Positions 7,994 through 15,959 of a DNA stretch of 64,000 nt are shown one piece after another (position 1 is the stretch's first letter; the number at the start of each line of letters is the position of its first letter). This DNA is from Actinomadura coerulea. Its GTDB lineage: Bacteria; Actinomycetota; Actinomycetes; Streptosporangiales; Streptosporangiaceae. The position numbers and the translations under genes were made by a program. The notes under the pieces are model-generated. The model saw nothing but the letters and a program-made list of their open reading frames with translations. It was not told where the DNA came from and did not search any database. The stretch spans positions 62,001 through 126,000 of the forward strand of contig NZ_JACHMQ010000001.1 of assembly GCF_014208105.1 (NCBI RefSeq). Direction: 5' to 3'.

Positions 7994-9526
7994 GTGGACG
8001 AGTTGAGCGGCGAGGACTCCGGGTACGTTCCCCCGGACCACAAGACGACCGCCGAGTTCGGCGTGGCGAGGAAGTCCGCGCTGTCCGGAGAGCTGCCCCT
8101 GCCGGGGGCGGCGCCCGAACCGGCCGACGGCGACGAGCTGGTGGACGACCTCTTCGACGGGGACGTCACGACCCATGACGTCCCCCAGGCCGACGGCCTG
8201 GCCCTCCAGGACCTCCCCGGCGACGACCCCGAGGACGACCTGGAGACGACGTACCAGGACGGCCCGGGCGACGAGCCGGACGACGACTTCGACGCGACGC
8301 TCCGCGACCCGGGCTCCGTCCCCTTCCATAAGCCGCCGCCCGCGGACACCGTCGACGAGCTCGACGTGACCGCGTTCCGGCCCCCCGCCACCTTCACCGA
8401 CATCCCCGTGGAGCAGCCCGCCAAGCCCGCTCCGCCCGTCCCGCCCCAGGCCGCTCCGGCCGTCCCGCCGCCGGCGCAGCCGGCCGCCTTCGAGCACGGC
8501 CCGAACCCGGCGCCGGTGTACGCCCAGCCTCCCGCCCCGTACCAGGAGCGCGTTCCGGCACCGGCCGCCTTCCAGGAGCCTGCGCCCTTCCCGGAGCCGG
8601 GGCTCTTCCCGGAGCAGGCGCCGCCCGCACAGGCGGCCGCCCCGATGCCCGCCGCCCCGATGCCCGCCGAGGCGCCGTGGACGGAGCAGTTCGCCTCCGA
8701 GGAGGAGACGGCGAACCCCGCGGAGAACGGCCCCCCGGCGTTCGCCTACGGCATGCCCGGCGCGCCGTCCCCCGCCCAGAACACGATGCCTCCGCCGCAC
8801 GAGGCGACCGTCCCGCCGATTCCGCCCGTGGTGGCTTCGCCGTCAGGCGGGCTGCCCGGCGGGCCCCCCGGCGGGCGGCCGCCGTCGCGCTCGCGGCGGC
8901 CGATGGTCCTCATCCTGCTGATCGCCGTGGTGGTGGTCCTCGTCCTCGTCGGCGCCGTGGTGCTGATGCTCGGCGGCGGCTCCGACACGAAGGACAAGAC
9001 CGCGGGCCGGACGTCCCCGTCCCCGTCGGCGAGCGGCCCGGCGACGGGGGGCGGCACGGGTCCCGCGTCGCCCGGCGCGTCCCCGCCCGGCGGCGGCGCG
9101 CCCGCGACGCCTCCGCAGTCCGGGGTCCCCACGAACCAGCCGCCCGGGGGGCAGCAGCCGGGCGGTCAGCCCGCCGCGCCGCCTCCGGTGACCACCGCCC
9201 CGATCGGGCCGCTCGTGCAGGGCAAGGGCATCACCTACCAGCTCGTCCAGCAGGACAGCGGGTACTTCGAGGGCAAGATGGTCATCACCAACCGCACCAG
9301 CAAGCCCCTGAAGGCGTGGAAGCTGACGTTCAAGGCCCCCGGCGCCGACGTGAAGAACATCTGGGGCGCCCGGCTCGTGCGCGGCGGCTCCACCGTCGAG
9401 ATCAGGAACCTGGACGGTGTCGCGGCGATCCAGCCCGGCGCGACGTGGGACATCCAGTTCGGCGCGGCCGGAACGGCGTCCACTCCGAAGTCCTGCGCGC
9501 TGAACGGCAGGGCCTGCGGCTTCTGA
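7994..9526 (+). CDS. membrane-anchored protein with C-terminal CBM2-like domain
   Basis: 510 aa, GTG 7994. Residues 1-130 are acidic; about 130-300 is low-complexity Pro/Ala-rich. One transmembrane helix follows at about 303-328 (MVLILLIAVVVVLVLVGAVV), then a Gly/Pro/Ser linker, then about 105 residues resembling a family 2 cellulose-binding module (FEGKMVITNRTSKPLKAWKL, IQPGATWDIQF, paired cysteines in SCALNGRACGF). The layout predicts a cytoplasmic disordered N-terminus and an outside binding domain with no catalytic domain. A protein with the same plan is encoded at 57817-58698. Confidence 0.72.
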   Translation: MDELSGEDSGYVPPDHKTTAEFGVARKSALSGELPLPGAAPEPADGDELVDDLFDGDVTTHDVPQADGLALQDLPGDDPEDDLETTYQDGPGDEPDDDFDATLRDPGSVPFHKPPPADTVDELDVTAFRPPATFTDIPVEQPAKPAPPVPPQAAPAVPPPAQPAAFEHGPNPAPVYAQPPAPYQERVPAPAAFQEPAPFPEPGLFPEQAPPAQAAAPMPAAPMPAEAPWTEQFASEEETANPAENGPPAFAYGMPGAPSPAQNTMPPPHEATVPPIPPVVASPSGGLPGGPPGGRPPSRSRRPMVLILLIAVVVVLVLVGAVVLMLGGGSDTKDKTAGRTSPSPSASGPATGGGTGPASPGASPPGGGAPATPPQSGVPTNQPPGGQQPGGQPAAPPPVTTAPIGPLVQGKGITYQLVQQDSGYFEGKMVITNRTSKPLKAWKLTFKAPGADVKNIWGARLVRGGSTVEIRNLDGVAAIQPGATWDIQFGAAGTASTPKSCALNGRACGF

Positions 9527-9548
9527 CCGGCGTACTAGGCTCTTGACC

Positions 9549-10316
9549 ATGCGTATCGCCAGATTCTCCACCGACGACGGCATGTCCTTCGGTGTGGTGG
9601 AGGAGAACACCGTCGCCGTCATCGCGGCCCACCCCTTCGGTGAGCTGACCTTCACCGGGCAGCGCCTCCCGCTCGCCGACGTCCGGCTGCTCGCCCCGAT
9701 CCTGCCCAGCAAGATCATCGCGATCGGGAAGAACTACGCCGACCACGTCCGCGAGATGGGCGGGGACGAGCCGCCCGCCGAGCCGGTGCTGTTCTCCAAG
9801 CCGTCCACCGCCGTGATCGGCCCGGGGGAGGCGATCGCCTACCCGCAGAAGCTGTCCGAGCGCGTCGACCACGAGGGCGAGCTCGCCGTCGTCATCGGCC
9901 GGATGTGCCGCGAGGTCCCCGCGTCCCGCGCGGCCCAGGTCATCCTCGGCTACACCTGCGCCAACGACGTCACCGCCCGCGACCTCCAGGCGAAGGACGG
10001 GCAGTGGACGCGGGCCAAGGGCTTCGACACCTTCTGCCCGATCGGCCCGTGGATCGAGACCGAGGTCGACCCCGCCGACCTCGCGATCTCCACCACCGTC
10101 AACGGGGAGGTCCGGCAGGAGGCCCGCACGTCCCTGCTGCTCCACGACATCCCCGCCCTGGTCGAGTACGTCAGCCAGGTCATGACGCTGCTGCCCGGCG
10201 ACGTCATCCTGACCGGGACCCCCGCCGGCGTCGGCCCCCTGGAGATCGGGGACGAGGTCACCGTCACCGTCGAGAACATCGGCAGCCTCACCAACCGGGT
10301 CATCGCCCGCGACTGA
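9549..10316 (+). CDS. fumarylacetoacetate hydrolase family protein
   Basis: 255 aa, ATG 9549. The FAH fold is clear: SKIIAIGKNYADHVREMG, the metal-binding acidic residues in DHEGELAVVIGR, and ILTGTPAGVGPLEIGDEV. Family members hydrolyse or decarboxylate 2-oxo acids or acylpyruvates with Mg2+; the exact substrate cannot be read here. TAGGCT at 9536-9541 lies 7 nt before ATG with no Shine-Dalgarno sequence, so the mRNA is probably leaderless. It is followed 10 nt later by the DUF2461 gene, likely in one operon. Confidence 0.88.
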   Translation: MRIARFSTDDGMSFGVVEENTVAVIAAHPFGELTFTGQRLPLADVRLLAPILPSKIIAIGKNYADHVREMGGDEPPAEPVLFSKPSTAVIGPGEAIAYPQKLSERVDHEGELAVVIGRMCREVPASRAAQVILGYTCANDVTARDLQAKDGQWTRAKGFDTFCPIGPWIETEVDPADLAISTTVNGEVRQEARTSLLLHDIPALVEYVSQVMTLLPGDVILTGTPAGVGPLEIGDEVTVTVENIGSLTNRVIARD

Positions 10317-10326
10317 GGGGGCCCAG

Positions 10327-10962
10327 GTGTTCACCGGCTTCAGCGACGAGGCCTTCGCCTTCTACGAGGGCTTGCAGGCCGACAACAGCAAGCCCTACTG
10401 GACGTCCCACAAGGACGCCTACGAGCGCCACGTACGCGAACCCTTGGCCGAGCTGTGCGCCGAACTCGAATCCGAGTTCGGCGCGGTCAAGCTCTTCCGC
10501 CCGTACCGCGACGTCCGGTTCAGCAAGGACAAGTCGCCGTACAAGACGCACCAGGGCGGCCACACCAGCGAGGGCTTCTACATCCAGGTCGACGCGGACG
10601 GGCTCATGGTCGCGGGCGGCATGTACGCCCCGACCCCCGACCAGCTCCGCCGCTACCGCGAAGCCGTCGCCTCCGACACCTACGGCACAGAGCTGCGGGC
10701 CATCGTGGACGACCTCCGCGCCGCCGGCATGGAGATCGCAGGCGACCGCCTCAAGACCCGCCCCCGCGGAACCGACCCCGACCACCCCCGGCTGGACCTC
10801 CTGCGGCACCGCTCCCTCTACGCCCACGAGGGCTGGCCCGCCGACCCGTGGATGTCCGAACCCGACGAGGTCCTCTCCCGGGTCCGCGCGTCCTGGCGGC
10901 GCCTCCGTCCCCTCGTGACCTGGGGACACGAGCACATCGGCCCGCCCGATCCGACCCGCTGA
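10327..10962 (+). CDS. DUF2461 family protein
   Basis: 211 aa, GTG 10327 behind GAGGGGGCC. It matches the DUF2461/TIGR02453 family: N-terminal FYEGLQADNSKPYW, the central FRPYRDVRFSKDKSPYKTHQ and a C-terminal helical part. Function of the family is unknown. It lies 10 nt after the FAH-family gene and is probably translated from the same transcript. Nothing unusual in length or composition. Confidence 0.85.
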   Translation: MFTGFSDEAFAFYEGLQADNSKPYWTSHKDAYERHVREPLAELCAELESEFGAVKLFRPYRDVRFSKDKSPYKTHQGGHTSEGFYIQVDADGLMVAGGMYAPTPDQLRRYREAVASDTYGTELRAIVDDLRAAGMEIAGDRLKTRPRGTDPDHPRLDLLRHRSLYAHEGWPADPWMSEPDEVLSRVRASWRRLRPLVTWGHEHIGPPDPTR

Positions 10963-10983
10963 CCCGCCGATCGGCCAATCGTT

Positions 10984-11012
10984 TTGGTCATGCTCCCGCT
11001 GTCCTGTATTCT
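10984..11012 (+). promoter_or_regulatory. promoter of the tRNA-Gln/tRNA-Glu cluster
   Basis: TTGGTC at 10984-10989 and TATTCT at 11007-11012 are separated by 17 nt, a good vegetative sigma-70 promoter, about 50 nt before the tRNA-Gln gene. Confidence 0.6.
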
Positions 11013-11063
11013 CTTCGAGGCGCGAGCGACCAGCCGGAAACGGCTCGGAAGCCCGTACCTCAC

Positions 11064-11135
11064 TGGGGTATGGTGTAATCGGCAGCACGAGTGATTCTGG
11101 TTCACTTAGTCTAGGTTCGAGTCCTGGTACCCCAG
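11064..11135 (+). tRNA. tRNA-Gln (CTG)
   Basis: 72 nt. Acceptor TGGGGTA pairs with TACCCCA, the D-arm is GTGT/AGCAC, the anticodon stem AGTGA/TCACT encloses TTCTGGT (anticodon CTG), and the T-loop is GGTTCGAGTCC. The discriminator is G and no CCA is encoded. It reads CAG codons, the dominant Gln codon in high-GC DNA. Confidence 0.95.
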
Positions 11136-11159
11136 CTGCGTCCGCCCAGGCGGACACAC

Positions 11160-11232
11160 GCCCCCGTCGTCTAGTGGCCTAGGACGCCGCCCTCTCAAGG
11201 CGGTAACGGCGGTTCGAATCCGCTCGGGGGTA
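11160..11232 (+). tRNA. tRNA-Glu (CTC), copy 1
   Basis: 73 nt. Acceptor GCCCCCG pairs with CGGGGGT (terminal G-U as in many Glu tRNAs), anticodon stem GCCGC/GGCGG-type with loop CTCTCAA (anticodon CTC), T-loop GGTTCGAATCC. It lies 24 nt after tRNA-Gln and is identical to the copy at 11761. Confidence 0.95.
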
Positions 11233-11450
11233 CGTGGCGGGCTACCCTGCTCGATGGCCTTAGGCCATCCTCGCCGGAGCCCGCAGTGTTTTCCCAGGGG
11301 GCGACCCCCTGGAACCCCCCGCCGTTCGGGCTCCGCCCTCACCGTGGCGGGGCTTACTGCTCGATGGCCTTCGACCATCCTCGCCGGGGCCCGCCGTGTT
11401 TTCCCAGGGGGCGACCCCCTGGAACCCCCCGCCGTTCGGGCTCCGCCCTC
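11231..11450 (+). repeat. tandem 110-bp repeat, two copies
   Basis: Units 11231-11340 and 11341-11450 are nearly identical; the last 50 bases of each are the same. Each contains CCAGGGGGCGACCCCCTGG, a perfect palindrome around CGA, followed by the GGAACCCCCCGCC block and GGGCTCCGCCC. The array begins right at the 3' end of tRNA-Glu copy 1 and has no coding potential. Confidence 0.85.
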
Positions 11451-11586
11451 ACTTGGCTGGGGCGTACGCCTAGAGGGTTTTTCTGCGACGTCCAAGAGGC
11501 GTTTTCCACCCGGGCCATCTTGTCTTTCGCGCCGTGGGCGAATTCGAGCTTTCCACGGTGTGCGCTGGACGCTGTCGGGCCTGCTC

Positions 11587-11650
11587 CGTTGACTTGCGGC
11601 GTGTTGCCCTTATGGGAGGGCTGATAGGGGCAACACGCCGCAAGTCAACG
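11587..11650. repeat. 23-bp perfect inverted repeat with 18-nt loop
   Basis: Arms 11587-11609 and 11628-11650 are perfect complements (core CTTGCGGCGTGTTGCCC), loop 11610-11627. There is no T-run after it and no ORF spans it. It lies in the 528-nt gap between the two tRNA-Glu genes. It would form a very stable RNA or cruciform; function unknown. Confidence 0.85.
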
Positions 11651-11760
11651 CAGGGGCTTCGGTGGGGGACGGGAGGTTCGGGGGGAAACCGGTTCGAGGT
11701 GGGGGGTGGGGTCCGGTAAGCTAGGCGAGGCCGCGCGGGAAACCGCGAAGCCAAGGTCCT

Positions 11761-11833
11761 GCCCCCGTCGTCTAGTGGCCTAGGACGCCGCCCTCTCAAG
11801 GCGGTAACGGCGGTTCGAATCCGCTCGGGGGTA
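11761..11833 (+). tRNA. tRNA-Glu (CTC), copy 2
   Basis: Identical over all 73 nt to the gene at 11160-11232, including acceptor GCCCCCG/CGGGGGT and anticodon CTC. TAAGCT at 11717-11722 is a possible -10 box of its own promoter. Confidence 0.95.
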
Positions 11834-11956
11834 CCCGGTAAGTCCCAGCGCGCAGCTTCTGCGTCGCCTTCCGCGCTTCCTCCTTCGTGAGCATCTCCAG
11901 CGCTTCACCGGCGGATCTCTGTGTTTCCCTCACGGGGCGCGCATCCTGACGTCCCG

Positions 11957-12694
11957 ATGAGGTGCTTCCGGCGCCGGCCGGGGAATGTTCCGGCCGTGAG
12001 GTGGGGGTCCAGGAACTGGTACGCGGTGCTCGTCGCGGTCATGGTGCTCGTCACGGTGGACGTCCTGCTGGACGGTCCGCTCCGCCACGTCGACCGCGCC
12101 GTGCACTACTGGAGCGACGCGCACATCCAGGGCCGGCGGCTGACGGCGGTGGACGTCTTCGCGGCGCTCGGCCAGCGGGGCTACCTGGTGAGGATCATCG
12201 TGCCGCTCGCGATCATCGCCGCGATTCGGGTGCGGTCGTTGCGGTACCTGTGGGCGAGCGTGCTGATCGTGGGCGTCCTCTCGCTGCTCCAGGTGCTGCT
12301 GAAGGCGGCGATCCCCCGGACGTTCCCGATCAGCGGGACCGACGTGCTGTTCGTCCGCGGCGACGCCTACCCGTCCGGCCACACCCTCAACGGGTTCGTG
12401 CTCGTCTGGATCATCCTCGAACTGGTGGTCGTCGCGTTCCCCGCGGCGTCCGGGGCCCTGCCGCCGCGCCGCCGCCGCGACATCGCGGTCGTGACCGGGA
12501 CGGTCACGGCGGTGGCCCTCACGGTCGTCGACAAGCACTGGCTCACCGACTGCCTGTTCAGTCTCGCCCTCGGCCCCGTCCTGCTCCAGTGCCTGCTCCT
12601 CCTGGACCCCTTCGCCACCCGGCGCGGTCGAGAACGTCCAGATAGCGGCCCAGCTCACCGGACGCGGCGAGCATGGCGAGGCCTCGTGCGGTGA
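11957..12694 (+). CDS. PAP2-family membrane phosphatase
   Basis: 245 aa from ATG 11957; GTG 11921 and GTG 11996 are possible alternatives, and no clear Shine-Dalgarno sequence decides. At least five hydrophobic helices are seen. The PAP2 signature is partly present: YPSGHTLNGF (motif 2) and DKHWLTD (motif 3, HxxxD), whereas motif 1 is only approximate around KAAIPRTFP. Such proteins remove phosphate from lipid phosphates or undecaprenyl diphosphate at the outer membrane face. Its 3' end overlaps the convergent TioE-like gene by 137 bp, in low-complexity basic tails of both proteins. Confidence 0.75.
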   Translation: MRCFRRRPGNVPAVRWGSRNWYAVLVAVMVLVTVDVLLDGPLRHVDRAVHYWSDAHIQGRRLTAVDVFAALGQRGYLVRIIVPLAIIAAIRVRSLRYLWASVLIVGVLSLLQVLLKAAIPRTFPISGTDVLFVRGDAYPSGHTLNGFVLVWIILELVVVAFPAASGALPPRRRRDIAVVTGTVTAVALTVVDKHWLTDCLFSLALGPVLLQCLLLLDPFATRRGRERPDSGPAHRTRRAWRGLVR

Positions 12695-13328
12695 GCCTGC
12701 GCCGCCAGTCGTCCAGCGCCTCGGCCAGGGGCCCGGTGCCGCCCGCCGTCCGGACCTGCCGGACCACCGTGGCGATGTGCTCCAGCGGATAGCCGCCGCG
12801 CCTGAGGAGATGGGCGAGTTCCGCGTCGCGGACGTCGCTCGCGCGGAAGACGCGGTATCCGGTCGCCGGGTCCCGGGCGGGGACGAGGATGCCGGCGCCT
12901 TCCCAGTTGCGCAGCGTCGCGGGGGTGACGTCGAGCCGGTGGGCGAGTTCGCCGATCGTCCGCGGCCCGGGGGCGCCGGGGCGCTCGGCGCCGGGCTCCG
13001 CCATCAGATGGTCCACCGCGTTCTTCACCGCCGTGAGCGTCTCGCGGTCGCGGAGCACCTGCTCGTGACCGCGGTCGACGACCAGCAGGGCGTCGTCGAG
13101 GTCGCCGTCGTGCACCGCGTTCATGATCCGGCCGCCGGCCGCGTGCCCGAACGCCGGGACGAGGGCGAGGAAGGCGCGCAGGGCGGCCGCGTGCACCTCG
13201 GTGTAGACCCGGTAGCCGGTGGGCGTGCGCTCGGCGGGCGGGAGGCAGCCGTCGCGCTCGTAGTTGCGCACGGCCTGTGCCGAGAGGCCGTGCTCGCGCG
13301 CGAGGTCCGACGGCCGCAGGGTGATCAC
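12558..13328 (-). CDS. TioE-family transcriptional regulator with two MerR-type domains
   Basis: 256 aa. Two winged-helix segments are visible: residues 3-45 (LAREHGLSAQAVRNYERDG, then TPTGYRVYTE) and about 122-165 (LAHRLDVTPATLRNWEGAG, then ATGYRVFRA). This doubled MerR arrangement is that of the TioE family, which in actinomycetes commonly sits beside an erythromycin-esterase-like gene, exactly as here (divergent at 13410). It probably controls that gene and itself through the 81-nt gap. The C-terminal 20 residues are Gly/Arg-rich and lie in the overlap with the PAP2 gene. Confidence 0.85.
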   Translation of the reverse strand: MITLRPSDLAREHGLSAQAVRNYERDGCLPPAERTPTGYRVYTEVHAAALRAFLALVPAFGHAAGGRIMNAVHDGDLDDALLVVDRGHEQVLRDRETLTAVKNAVDHLMAEPGAERPGAPGPRTIGELAHRLDVTPATLRNWEGAGILVPARDPATGYRVFRASDVRDAELAHLLRRGGYPLEHIATVVRQVRTAGGTGPLAEALDDWRRRLTARGLAMLAASGELGRYLDVLDRAGWRRGPGGAGTGAGRGRGRD

Positions 13329-13373
13329 CGCTTTGAGACTTGGGAGGAAGAACGGGCGGTCACGGTGGAGAAA

Positions 13374-13401
13374 GTATCAACCGTGTTTTCAAGGATACGA
13401 T
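13374..13401. promoter_or_regulatory. divergent tioE/esterase promoter with dyad
   Basis: GTATC at 13374-13378 and GATAC at 13394-13398 form a dyad across 25 bp, and TACGAT at 13396-13401 is a -10 box 8 nt before the esterase ATG. A dyad placed just upstream of and into the -10 box is the usual MerR-family arrangement. Confidence 0.45.
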
Positions 13402-13409
13402 TTCACCAC

Positions 13410-14549
13410 ATGAGCCAGGACATTCGCGAATTCGTGCCCGCTTCATGTGAGCTTCTGGCGTTCGGCGAGCCGACGCACCGGGAACCGTCCTTCGGGCGGA
13501 TCCGCAACGAGCTGTTCGCGCGGCTGGCCGGCCACGGCTTCCGGTCGATCGCCATGGAGACCGACCGGGTCGCCGCCCTCGCCGTCGACGACTTCGTCCG
13601 GGAGGGGAAGGGAAGCCTCGACGCCGTGATGAGCGAAGGGTTCTCGCACGGCTGGGGGGACGTGGACGCCAACCGGCGGCTGGTCGCCTGGATGCGGGAG
13701 TACAACGAGGGCCGTCCCCCGCACGAGCGGCTCGCCTTCCACGGTTTCGACGCCCCGATGGAGACCCTCAGCGCCCCGAGCCCCCGCGCCTACCTCGAAC
13801 ACGCCCGTGACTACATGGGACTCGACCTCGACATCGCGGGCCTCGCCGGCGACGACCGGCGGTGGAGCCGCCCGGAGGCGGTCATGGACCCGGCCATGTC
13901 GATCGGCGCGACGCCCGAGGCCGAGAAGCTGCGGACGATCGCCGACGACATGCTCGTCGCGCTCTACGAGCGGGCCCCGGAACTGATCGCGGCGACGTCG
14001 CGCGCGGAGTGGTCCAGGGCGGAGATCCACCTCACCGCCGGTCTCGGCCTGCTGCGGTACCACAAGCGGGCGACCCAGCGCCTGGAGCGGGGCGCGCGCA
14101 TCTCGCGCCTGGCGGCCGCCCGGGACGCGCTCATGGCCCAGAACCTCCTGGCGATCCGGAGCACCGAGGAGCGGCGGGGCCCGACCTTCGTCTTCGCGCA
14201 CAACACCCACCTGCAGCGGAATCCGAGCCGCATGCGCATGGCGGACATGGAGCTCACCTGGTTCGGTACCGGCGCCGTCATCGCGTCCCTGCTGGACGAG
14301 CGGTACGCCTTCGTCACCGGGAGCCTGGGCCGCAGCGAAACGATCAAGCTGGGGGAGCCGGAGCCGGACACCTTCGAGGGCGGTATGCAGAGCCGGATCG
14401 CCACCTGGGCCCTGACGCCGGCCGCCGCGGTCCCGTCCGCCCGCCGGCGCGCCGACACCACCCCCGAACAGGGCTACTTCCCCCTCGACCAGGCGGTTCT
14501 CGACACGGCCGACGCGGTCCTGCACATCAGCGACGGGGCGGTCGTCTGA
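13410..14549 (+). CDS. erythromycin esterase family protein
   Basis: 379 aa, ATG 13410. It has the family's early GEPTHRE motif (about residue 18), the METDRVAAL segment, GFDAPMETLS near residue 110 and FVFAHNTHLQRNP with a conserved histidine near residue 265. Characterised relatives (EreA/EreB) open the macrolactone of erythromycin, but many actinobacterial members have unknown substrates, so resistance is not implied. It is divergent from a TioE-like double MerR regulator and seems leaderless. Confidence 0.85.
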   Translation: MSQDIREFVPASCELLAFGEPTHREPSFGRIRNELFARLAGHGFRSIAMETDRVAALAVDDFVREGKGSLDAVMSEGFSHGWGDVDANRRLVAWMREYNEGRPPHERLAFHGFDAPMETLSAPSPRAYLEHARDYMGLDLDIAGLAGDDRRWSRPEAVMDPAMSIGATPEAEKLRTIADDMLVALYERAPELIAATSRAEWSRAEIHLTAGLGLLRYHKRATQRLERGARISRLAAARDALMAQNLLAIRSTEERRGPTFVFAHNTHLQRNPSRMRMADMELTWFGTGAVIASLLDERYAFVTGSLGRSETIKLGEPEPDTFEGGMQSRIATWALTPAAAVPSARRRADTTPEQGYFPLDQAVLDTADAVLHISDGAVV

Positions 14550-14614
14550 GCGTCCCCTCGGCATCCCCGTCGCCGCTCGGCCGGCGGCGGGGATGGGTCC
14601 GGTGGCCCGCCGGG

Positions 14615-14645
14615 TTGCAACCGGTATCGAGGTACAGGCTTACCT
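14615..14645 (+). promoter_or_regulatory. MerR-type promoter with 19-nt spacer
   Basis: TTGCAA at 14615-14620 and TTACCT at 14640-14645 are separated by 19 nt, longer than the normal 17, as expected for promoters that MerR proteins untwist. The spacer holds an imperfect dyad (CCGGTATCGAGGTACAGG). It precedes the merR-ynfA pair, so autoregulation is likely. Confidence 0.6.
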
Positions 14646-14689
14646 TCGGGGCATGGGCCGCCGCGCGGCGGCCGGGACGAGGAGCGGTG

Positions 14690-15175
14690 ATGGCCGAGAC
14701 GCCGACGGCCGCGGGCGGCGGGTACGAGGGGCTGCGGTCCGGCCAGGTCGCGGAGGCCGCCGGGGTCAACCCGCAGACGCTGCGGTACTACGAGCGGCGG
14801 GGGCTGCTGGCCGAGCCCGCCCGGACGCTGGGCGGGCACCGGCTCTACCCGGCCGAGGCCGTCACGGTGCTGCGGGTGATCAAGACGGCGCAGCGGCTCG
14901 GGTTCACCCTGGACGAGGTCTCCGGCCTGCTGGACGCCGCCCGGCACCGGCACGGCCGCCGTGACGCCGGGCTCGCCGCCCGGGCCCGCGCGAAGCTGGA
15001 GGAGGTGGAGCGGCGCATCGCCGACCTGGAGGTCATCCGGTCGGCGCTCCGCGACGCTCTCGACGCCGGCTGCGACGACCTGCTCGCCTGCGCGGGGGAG
15101 CCGTGCTGCCCGCTGCCGTTCGCCGCACTCGCCGGCCCCGGGCCGGTTCCGCGCGTGAGTACCGTTCCGGTATGA
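14690..15175 (+). CDS. MerR-family metal-responsive-type regulator
   Basis: 161 aa, ATG 14690 with AGGAG 5 nt before. N-terminal winged helix ([18 protein letters not shown], then HRLYPAEAV), a long dimerisation helix at about 85-120, and a cysteine cluster near the end ([19 protein letters not shown]). Cysteines in this place bind metal ions in the MerR/CadR/ZntR group. Its stop codon overlaps the start of the YnfA gene (ATGA at 15172-15175), so the two are coupled, and a 19-nt-spacer promoter lies upstream. Confidence 0.85.
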   Translation: MAETPTAAGGGYEGLRSGQVAEAAGVNPQTLRYYERRGLLAEPARTLGGHRLYPAEAVTVLRVIKTAQRLGFTLDEVSGLLDAARHRHGRRDAGLAARARAKLEEVERRIADLEVIRSALRDALDAGCDDLLACAGEPCCPLPFAALAGPGPVPRVSTVPV

Positions 15176-15504
15176 CGGTCGCGCGCTCCCTGGTCCTGTT
15201 CGCCCTCGCCGCGGTCGCGGAGATCGGCGGCGCCTGGATGATCTGGCAGGGCGTCCGCGAGCACCGGGGCGGCTGGTGGATCGGCGCGGGCCTGGTCGCC
15301 CTCGGCCTGTACGGCTTCGTCGCGACCTTCCAGCCCGACGCCCACTTCGGCCGCGTCCTGGCCGCCTACGGGGGCGTGTTCGTCGCCGGGTCCCTGGCCT
15401 GGGGCGTGGCCGTGGACGGGTTCCGCCCCGACCGCTGGGACGTCGCCGGGGCTGCCGTCTGCGTCCTCGGCGTCCTGATCATCATGTACGCCCCGCGCGC
15501 CTGA
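15172..15504 (+). CDS. YnfA family membrane protein (UPF0060)
   Basis: 110 aa with four hydrophobic helices and the family hallmarks [23 protein letters not shown] and [15 protein letters not shown]. YnfA proteins resemble small multidrug resistance exporters; a transport role has been proposed but is not settled. Overlaps the stop of the MerR gene by 4 nt, so it is the likely target of that regulator. Confidence 0.9.
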   Translation: MTVARSLVLFALAAVAEIGGAWMIWQGVREHRGGWWIGAGLVALGLYGFVATFQPDAHFGRVLAAYGGVFVAGSLAWGVAVDGFRPDRWDVAGAAVCVLGVLIIMYAPRA

Positions 15505-15507
15505 GCA

Positions 15508-15948
15508 CTACGTTCCCGGTCGCTCGGCGGGAAGCGCCGCCTGGCTTCGACGGCCCAGGAGCGGAACGAGTACGGCCGCGACGCCCAGGTGCATCAGCGC
15601 CAGCGTGGCCCGGGCACCGCCGGATGCCTCCACGTTCAGCACGGGCACGAACGACACCAGCAACACGGTGACTGCCAAGCCGGTCCAGACCGCCGGGGCC
15701 CGATCGGTGACCCGCCCCAGCACTGCCCGCGCCCCTGAGGCGAGCACGGAGACGGCAAGCGTGACGCCGACGATGAGGGGCAGGCCGAGGACCTGGGTCG
15801 GACGCCCCTCACCGGGATCGACGCGAACTTCTCCATGCATGGTGCGGGCGGCAGTCCAGAGCAGCGCCGCGACCAGGACGGCGCCGCCCCACGCGCATGC
15901 GTGGAGGCGAAGTCCTGGCGCGGCCGAGAGGGTGGAGGTGGTGGTCAT
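15508..15948 (-). CDS. DUF6069-like four-helix membrane protein
   Basis: 146 aa, ATG 15948 with GAAGGAAA upstream. Four hydrophobic segments are seen, the first at about residues 15-30 after a short Thr/Ser-rich start and the last near 115-135. It matches the small actinobacterial membrane family often annotated DUF6069; function unknown. It lies 11 nt downstream of a quinone-oxidoreductase-like gene and is probably in the same operon. It ends 3 nt from the convergent YnfA gene. Confidence 0.65.
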   Translation of the reverse strand: MTTTSTLSAAPGLRLHACAWGGAVLVAALLWTAARTMHGEVRVDPGEGRPTQVLGLPLIVGVTLAVSVLASGARAVLGRVTDRAPAVWTGLAVTVLLVSFVPVLNVEASGGARATLALMHLGVAAVLVPLLGRRSQAALPAERPGT

Positions 15949-15959
15949 GAGGGTTTCCT

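Noticed and set aside
11231..11450. Possible CRISPR array
   Set aside because: Only two units of 110 bp with no short repeat/unique spacer alternation and no cas genes nearby.
11160..11833. Integrated element bounded by the two identical tRNA-Glu genes as attachment sites
   Set aside because: Only 528 nt lie between them with no integrase or excisionase; the identity is explained by gene duplication.
13410..14549. Macrolide resistance gene
   Set aside because: Family membership does not show erythromycin hydrolysis; most actinobacterial members with TioE-like regulators have unknown substrates.
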